Shown: positions 58,406-64,000 of the stretch, in pieces
Position numbering within the stretch: position 1 is the first letter of the stretch
How the letters are laid out: the number at the start of each line of letters is the position of its first letter
Assembly (NCBI RefSeq): GCF_033807575.1
Contig: NC_084705.1
Coordinates: forward strand, 6,876,019 to 6,940,018
Origin: Cydia pomonella
Lineage: Eukaryota; Arthropoda; Insecta; Lepidoptera; Tortricidae
Direction: 5' to 3'
Length of the DNA stretch: 64,000 nucleotides
Program-made: the position numbers and the translations under genes
Notes under the pieces: model-generated
The model's input: the letters and a program-made list of their open reading frames with translations, nothing else
What the model was told of the DNA's origin: nothing
The model's database searches: none

Positions 58406-58983
58406 TTTTAAATATAACTTTTCACTGCGATTCTGTTTGCATCCTATCCACCTTTGATAAAACGTATAATGTGTAGGTACTCGAATTATTTTAGCCAAGG
58501 GTGACCGGCTCATATATCTGTTCTATTTCAAGTTTAAGATCAAATAAAAAAGCTGGCAGTACCAAAACTGTCATCGTAGACGTTGAAATTGACACGGCAA
58601 TGAGGGACACAGCTTCGTTCACCTGGCCCGGTAACTTCATGCAAACCTAAGGTTACCGGGATTACTACTCCTATTATATATATATAGTTTGTATTGCAAT
58701 TCTCAATCATGTACGTAACGATCATTAAATTGCCCGAAAAGAGAGGCCACTTGAAAGCGACCAATCAAGATTAATCCGAGAATACAATCAACAAAATCCC
58801 ACGGAAATACGTTTTCCTATCCGAACATTTCCGTAGGTTAGAAAATATAATTGTACAGACAAACTTTTTTCCTTAAGTATTTTTATCATTCTATTAATGA
58901 CGTAGATTACTGTGAAATGAAAGTATAACATGAAGCGATTCGTTTCAGTACCCGAATATATTTATTTGGGTTAAGACGTGACT
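58406..58983. other. Upstream region of SDR2
   Basis: No gene. It holds a short TA microsatellite near 58675. The last bases before the ATG (aagacgtgact) resemble the SDR1 leader (aagacgtggca), so the two promoters or 5' UTRs share ancestry. No clear TATA box at a fitting distance. Confidence 0.4.
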
Positions 58984-59733
58984 ATGTTGAAAGATATACA
59001 AGGAACTACCATAGTAGTGACCGGCGGCGGAAGCGGCATCGGTCTCGCGATCGCCGACGCGTTTCTCCAGCACGGCGCCCACCACGTTATTCTCCTCGAC
59101 CTCAACGCAGAACAGGCGGACCAAGCTACTGCAACTCTAAACGCAAAGTACGAAAACAAGGCTACGTTCATTCTATGCGACGTTACTAAAGACCTGGATC
59201 AAGTTACGAAGGTTATTATAGACACATACAAAACTGTGGAAGTATTGGTAAACAGTGCTGGTATTGTTAACGAAAGGAATCCTAAGAAAGTGATTGAAAT
59301 AAACCTAACGGCGGTCATAGAATGGTCATTGAGATACTTGGAAATTATGAGGACTGACCGTGGTGGAAAAGGCGGCACTATTATCAACATATCCTCGATG
59401 TACGGGTTTATGGTAGATCCATATTTACCTACGTATAAAGCTTCTAAATATGGCGTCCTTGGTTTTACGAAGAGTAAAGGCCATGAATATAATTTCAAGA
59501 AAACAGGCGTAAGACTGCTTGCCATCTGTCCAGGAGTCACAAAGACGAATCTCCTCGCTGATTACAAGAATTTTGAAGAAAAAGAGAATCAAGAGGACTT
59601 TGTGGCAACGTTTGACAGTTTTCCGTGGGCAGAGGTCACGAGGGTGGGGCAGGCTGTTGTCGAAGTGTTCAGAAAAGCAGAAAGTGGGACGGCATGGGCA
59701 ATCCAGGGCGACGAACCCGTGTTTGAGGCTTAA
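58984..59733 (+). CDS. Short-chain dehydrogenase/reductase SDR2 (classical, intronless)
   Basis: A complete 249-residue frame from ATG 58984; a GTG two codons earlier is not used. It matches SDR1 without gaps over its whole length, with most residues identical. Motifs are Thr-Gly-Gly-Gly-Ser-Gly-Ile-Gly (13-20), Leu-Leu-Asp-Leu (NAD preference), Asn-Ser-Ala-Gly, Ile-Ser-Ser-Met-Tyr, Tyr-Lys-Ala-Ser-Lys, and Cys-Pro-Gly-Val. Differences cluster towards the substrate-binding C-terminal third (after about residue 190), so the two enzymes may differ in substrate. It is transcribed away from SDR1; the two starts are 3.1 kb apart. Function as an oxidoreductase of small alcohols, ketones or lipids is expected from the family; the substrate is unknown. 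Confidence 0.93.
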   Translation: MLKDIQGTTIVVTGGGSGIGLAIADAFLQHGAHHVILLDLNAEQADQATATLNAKYENKATFILCDVTKDLDQVTKVIIDTYKTVEVLVNSAGIVNERNPKKVIEINLTAVIEWSLRYLEIMRTDRGGKGGTIINISSMYGFMVDPYLPTYKASKYGVLGFTKSKGHEYNFKKTGVRLLAICPGVTKTNLLADYKNFEEKENQEDFVATFDSFPWAEVTRVGQAVVEVFRKAESGTAWAIQGDEPVFEA

Positions 59734-59807
59734 ATTTGAATATAAATTAAAAAGATTTATGGAATACTTGATTATGAAAAATGTATTTTTGTTTTACATG
59801 GGTGTGT

Positions 59808-59813
59808 AATAAA
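59808..59813 (+). terminator. Polyadenylation signal of SDR2
   Basis: aataaa lies 75 bases after the stop codon, followed by a G/T-containing stretch. Short 3' UTRs of this size are usual for insect SDR genes. Confidence 0.6.
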
Positions 59814-60184
59814 GCGGGTAAATAGTGGGTAACAGTAGTTACAGTAGGTAGTTGCAATATTGGAGTGATAGAGATGGAAATTCTTGTTAGGTCCAAGAAG
59901 TATTTAGGTCAGTAAAGGTCGTCTCATCCTTACGCTTCATGCAGTGTCCTTGCCATGTGTTTAAGCAGCCATACATCAGTATGTACGCGTACATCTCACG
60001 CGTACAAGATGTACTACGAACGAGTTGATGATGTCGCCGTCCTCAGCTGATATGATTCTGGCTTCAAAAAGTGACATATATTTTTTTTTAGCGTTAGTGA
60101 CGCGACAAGGGTAACCTTTGATTGCTTAGTATAGCATGATGGCTTTCTTTGTGTATGGTTTTTCTGCACGCTTATACGATTCTA

Positions 60185-60300
60185 TTAAATATTCTCTTAA
60201 TGAGCGTAAAGCAACAAGTAACAGATAATAAGCCATAAAGTAAACAGATAAGATTAGGTTACATAGTTCTATGAAAAGAACGCGTAAATCAAGCAATTTA
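60185..60300. repeat. Dispersed repeat, empty-site copy
   Basis: ttaatgagcgtaaagcaacaagtaacagat ... agattaggttaca ... gtaaatcaa matches 61960-62260, where the same sequence is split by a 190-bp hairpin MITE. Confidence 0.65.
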
Positions 60301-60391
60301 TCTCTCATTACCTATTTAAAACGTTGGTAGGTATTATATTATCTGTATAAATATATTTTATTTATAAATAATTGAACATCAACGTCACATA

Positions 60392-61183
60392 AAATAAAAA
60401 CCGGTCAAGTGCGAGTTCGGTTTACTCGCGCACCGAGGGTTCCGTACAAACTTTGAATTATCTCGTGTAACTATAAAGGCAGAAGACTTCTGAACAGAAG
60501 TACCTATACTAAGTATGATTATGTACAGCGCCATCTATTGGCAAATCGTCTAACTAATTTGCGCGGTGTAATGCACGTATGTTGGTTTTTCGAGGATAAT
60601 TGTATATTATGTGAACCGATTTCAAAAATTGATCTTTTCTCTTAGAAATTTCAGGTATAATAAACATACGTAAAGTTGGTTAAATTGCAAACTGAATTTG
60701 GAAAGGTTTTTAGATAAAAAAAAAGTTACAAAGGTAGAGGTCTGATTACATTTTTCCTGCAAAATATATAGTAATGTTAATATTATTTTAAAAAATCATA
60801 ATTTTTTGTCGGTAAACTTAGGAGATAAGGAGGGGGGGAGGGAATATTTTATTTTCACAATTTCCATCATAAATATACAAAAAAGATCTGAAATGTACAA
60901 TTTGAGCTCTTTCAAATGATATTCCACTTGACCTAGTCACTATATAGACTTTGAAATTTTGCCCCCTCTTCATATTGGGCATTTTCCATAGTTAATAAAA
61001 AAAAAATACTTAATATATTGTTTGGGTTAGCGTTGTTTATAACTATTCCAAATTTCAAATCGATAGCTTAAGTAGCTCTCGAAATATTTAGCGATGTGAC
61101 AGACAGACAGACAGACGGACGGACGGACAGAGTCGCACCATAAGGGTTCCTTTTGTACCTTTTTGGTACGAAACCCTAAAAAC
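60392..61183. repeat. Dispersed repeat family C
   Basis: It begins aaccggtcaagtgcgag, then gagggttccgtacaaac, and ends with a (CAGA)n(CGGA)n run and ggtacgaaaccctaaaaa. It is related in layout to families A and B. No coding capacity. Confidence 0.65.
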
Positions 61184-61959
61184 ACTAAACAAAACTTAAA
61201 ACTAATAATTACTAGTTAAACCTAAACACACTATAACTCAATACAAAAAAAAACTAAAACAATAAAAACTAAATGTAGAAAATCTCCCTTAAATCACCCG
61301 CTTCCGGAAATCTCCACAAAATACTGGTGACATTCCCCCTCTGAATCGCTAGGCCTAGAGCGCCCGCTCCACTCGCTCTACCCTAGATCCGGCCCTGCAC
61401 GCATACGTCAGGAATTTCCCCTGAAATGTTAGGATTTTGGTCCTTTGTCAGGATTACGAACAGTCTTGGCCAGTGTCAGCGTTTTTTTTAGAATACTCAA
61501 CTTCCTACTAGAAACTATCTAAAAGTTTGATAAAATACCTACTACGCGGAGCGACTTGAGTTTCAAAAACATACCTAGACGTTGAACAGGCAAAAAAATG
61601 CTTAATAAATTAAAATAAGATAGAATTAAAATAAGATAGAGAAACAGAAGTGTAATTAAAGAGCCATCGGGAGGTTTGGAGAAATGGCCGTCCACATTCG
61701 TGTATCGGAGTGTCAGGATATTTGAGGTACCGTCCGAAGTTTTGTCGGGATATTCTATCATTTCATATATAATATACTCTCATTGTACTGATATTTTTCG
61801 TGCGAACAAGAGGCACTACTAGCACGATAACGCTGGCGATAAGAAGTAAAGAAAGTGACGCCATCAACGATTATGATTGTGGTAAATTCACGATAAGGAT
61901 TATGGTGTCTCTGTCTTCTCATTAGTGACACAATATGGGTGAATGGGTGACCTTTCATT
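61184..61959. other. Intergenic or intronic, nothing recognised
   Basis: AT-rich DNA with no gene-like frame and no repeat that I can match elsewhere in the window. Confidence 0.4.
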
Positions 61960-61990
61960 TTTAAGTTTTTTAATGAGCGTAAAGCAAACA

Positions 61991-62181
61991 GTACCCCTAG
62001 TGTAAATATTTTCGACAGCGAAACGTGACGTACGCGTTTGCGTTAAGTGTCATTTTGTATGATATTTTTGACTTTCCAAAACGTCCCGCTTGGCGCGCTG
62101 TTCAAAAACCCATACAAAATGAGACTTAACGCAAACGCGTACGTCACGTTTCGGTATCGACTAAATTTACACTAGGGGTAC
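61991..62181. mobile_element. Hairpin MITE with ~70-bp inverted arms
   Basis: gtacccctagtgtaaat at the left is inverted as atttacactaggggtac at the right. The arms stay alike for about 70 bases (gaaacgtgacgtacgcg, tttgcgttaagt, cattttgtatg), leaving a short loop. acagta occurs at both outer junctions and fits a 6-bp target duplication when compared with the empty copy at 60185-60300. Confidence 0.85.
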
Positions 62182-62578
62182 AGTAACAAATGGTAATCCA
62201 TAGACAGATTAGACTAGGTTACGTGCCGCGTACTCTATTAAATTAGAATGTGTAAATCAACAGGCTATAAAGAAACCAATGATGTTTAAATGAAGGTAAA
62301 ATATGGTTTTATTTAAAAAATATATTCCACCCCAACTACCCTAAGGGAGTCAACCTTAAGGGATGAATTTTCAATAACGTACCGTTTGAGGTCGCACACT
62401 ACTGGCTCATTGATTAGTGTTAAGTGAATGTGAATTCATAAGTTTACTTGCTAGTCTTGCTACTAAATGCAAGTAGCATTTGCTACTAAATTTGTATGAA
62501 GTCTCACTTGGCACTAAAAACTTATCAACTTATCAACTGATTTATCATAACCTATTGTTTTATGCAAATATTACTTAC

Positions 62579-63646
62579 TGCATTGACTGCATGGGGGCAG
62601 GTACCGCTGTCTCGGCCGGGCCCGCACGTTTACATATGCTTCGTCCGAAACGGACAATGATTCCGTCGAGGATTGGGACTCGGTAACTATGTCCGACTCG
62701 TAAACTATTTGCTGGTCCTGCAAACGCAATAGTTAATTGTGCAACAAAGTTCGTCATTTCTTCGAGTGCTTATACTAACTTTTCATTTCTCATGCTCTAA
62801 AGGTGGGTCATTGTTAACTAAAAAGTGTGCAGAAAACTTTTATATTACGATAACAATTGAAATTTGATATTAAATGTATCTGTAATGCAATTGCCATTCT
62901 GATATATAACTCCCCATTTCATGAATCACGATACTTTTACTTGAATTGTTAATTGAAAATTTACTTTTTACCTAAATTGTCACCAAATACTATAAAAGTT
63001 TATACTTAGTCATGTTTTTAAATACACATGTATTTTATTTTCTTCATATTCAAAATGAAAAGTAGAGTGTTTAACTCGGGTGACCGGCACCGTTTCTGTC
63101 TCGGACTATTAAACTACCTCGACTGAAATAAGTGGGTTTTATCTCTTGGTTATCAATCTACTGTGATCTCGTGTAGGACATACGACGTTTCACTTTAAGT
63201 AAAAGGAAAAATACGGCATGTACTTAAACATGTAATTCTTGTTCATCACTTTTTCACTCATGTTTTCTAAAGGCATTCTTATAATTAAGTTTAATTATCG
63301 TAATAAAACAAACAAGTTTCCGAAATTCAGAAATTAGAAATTCTACAATTTCGCATATACAAACTTCCTAGAACATGGGTATCTGATAATACCTTAACGT
63401 AAATGTAACATAGTACATACTAAGATACATATGTAGGAAAGTAGCTCCACATTTTATTTTAGTTTTTGACAGAGTTATTTTAGACATACAACACCAAACA
63501 AGAACAATGTTACTAATGTTTCTTTAAAATGAGATTTGGCCTCAAATTCTACTAAATCCGTTCCACAAATAAATAATTACACTCACCTGAGGTAGAGTAC
63601 TTCCGAGACACAAAACTATGAAAAATATTGTAATACGACACCACAT
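62579..63646 (-). CDS. N-terminal exons of a serine protease (signal peptide and propeptide), probably SP-C
   Basis: Exon 1 (63646-63597 side, ending at 63587) encodes a 20-residue start with a hydrophobic core (Ile-Thr-Ile-Phe-Phe-Ile-Val-Leu) and a gtgagt donor: a secretion signal. Exon 2 (62717-62579) is an acidic, Ser-rich propeptide of 46 codons ending Pro-Pro-Cys-Ser-Gln-Cys plus one base, then gtaagt. Ending in phase 1 after a Cys pair is exactly the pattern of SP-B exon 2 (Lys-Cys-Asn-Cys) and SPH exon 2 (Cys-Leu-Cys). The only activation exon downstream on this strand that fits is the one at 45125, which would complete SP-C as a 318-residue zymogen. The intron would be 17 kb and would contain both SDR genes and a LINE. 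Alternatively these exons belong to another, broken protease gene. Confidence 0.65.
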
Positions 63647-63876
63647 TTTACTCGCGTTGAAATATTTTTATTAATAATTGTTTATGTACCACGCGATCAT
63701 GTGGTCAGGTTTAAAGTGTACTAAGTCGTTCTTTGATCTCTCGGTATGGACACTAACGGAGGTTAAAATGTTGCTTTTGAATGGACCAGAGAGAGATAGG
63801 CCGAGTTTTACAAGCTTTTATGTTTGCTTGTCGAATTTCTTGCAATGTCTGTTTGTAAAATATTTTGTCTATAGAT

Positions 63877-63969
63877 TGTGTCATTCACGAGGACGCGTGT
63901 CTTGGCTCCAAATGTCATGTTATTCAAGTTTAGATTTGACAAATCTGCGCGTCATTGTGGATGACACGA
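63877..63969. mobile_element. Small palindromic MITE family P, copy 3
   Basis: gtgtcattcacgaggacgcg at the left and gcgcgtcattgtggatgacac at the right are near-inverse. The centre has catgttattcaa and tttgacaaatctg as in copies 1 and 2. It is upstream of the signal-peptide exon at 63646. Confidence 0.7.
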
Positions 63970-64000
63970 GCTATACATTACATTAGTCATCTAAAAATGT

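Overview
This 64 kb window is nuclear DNA of a lepidopteran insect (a moth; I cannot fix the family). The reasons are intron-rich genes, an insect-type fatty acyl desaturase, a tandem array of secreted trypsin-fold genes, and dense moth-type repeats: 'agggttccgtag' repeats carrying (CTGT)n/(CAGA)n runs, short hairpin MITEs, and non-LTR retrotransposons of several kinds. There is no sign of bacterial organisation.

Layout. (1) 0-5 kb is repeats plus one orphan serine-protease exon (4999-5170, minus). (2) 6.35-11.7 kb holds a trypsin-like gene on the minus strand (SP-A, six exons found, 5' end missing). (3) 16.3-19.8 kb holds a complete six-exon acyl-CoA desaturase on the plus strand with a TATA/initiator promoter. 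(4) 20.2-22.8 kb holds a complete six-exon serine protease homologue on the minus strand (SPH); its catalytic His and Ser and its S1-pocket Asp are replaced. (5) 23.4-30.4 kb holds a complete seven-exon active-type trypsin-like gene on the minus strand (SP-B). (6) 33.5-45.1 kb holds five minus-strand exons of a third trypsin-like gene (SP-C). Two phase-compatible N-terminal exons lie at 62.6-63.6 kb, and a dead copy of the activation exon lies at 39.2 kb. (7) 55.1-59.8 kb holds two intronless short-chain dehydrogenases in divergent orientation.

Mobile DNA fills most of the rest: a 5'-truncated LINE with a restriction-like-endonuclease signature (31.6-33.2 kb), a decayed LINE with RNase H (35.9-37.8 kb), a CR1-like LINE with a PHD-finger ORF1 (39.6-44.4 kb), a nearly intact LINE with gag zinc knuckles, endonuclease, RT and RNase H (about 46.9-52.5 kb), a foldback element with probable 8-bp target duplications (23.8-24.8 kb), a hAT-like non-autonomous element with a perfect 8-bp duplication (34.3-35.7 kb), and many MITEs.

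The protease genes share intron phases (1-2-1-0-1), a 206-209 nt Asp102 exon, and cysteine pairs at both ends of the chain, so they form one locally duplicated family of secreted proteases. In that family one member became a pseudoenzyme and another may have been rebuilt from two broken copies. All splice models were read by eye from codon phase and GT-AG sites. They should be treated as predictions without transcript support.
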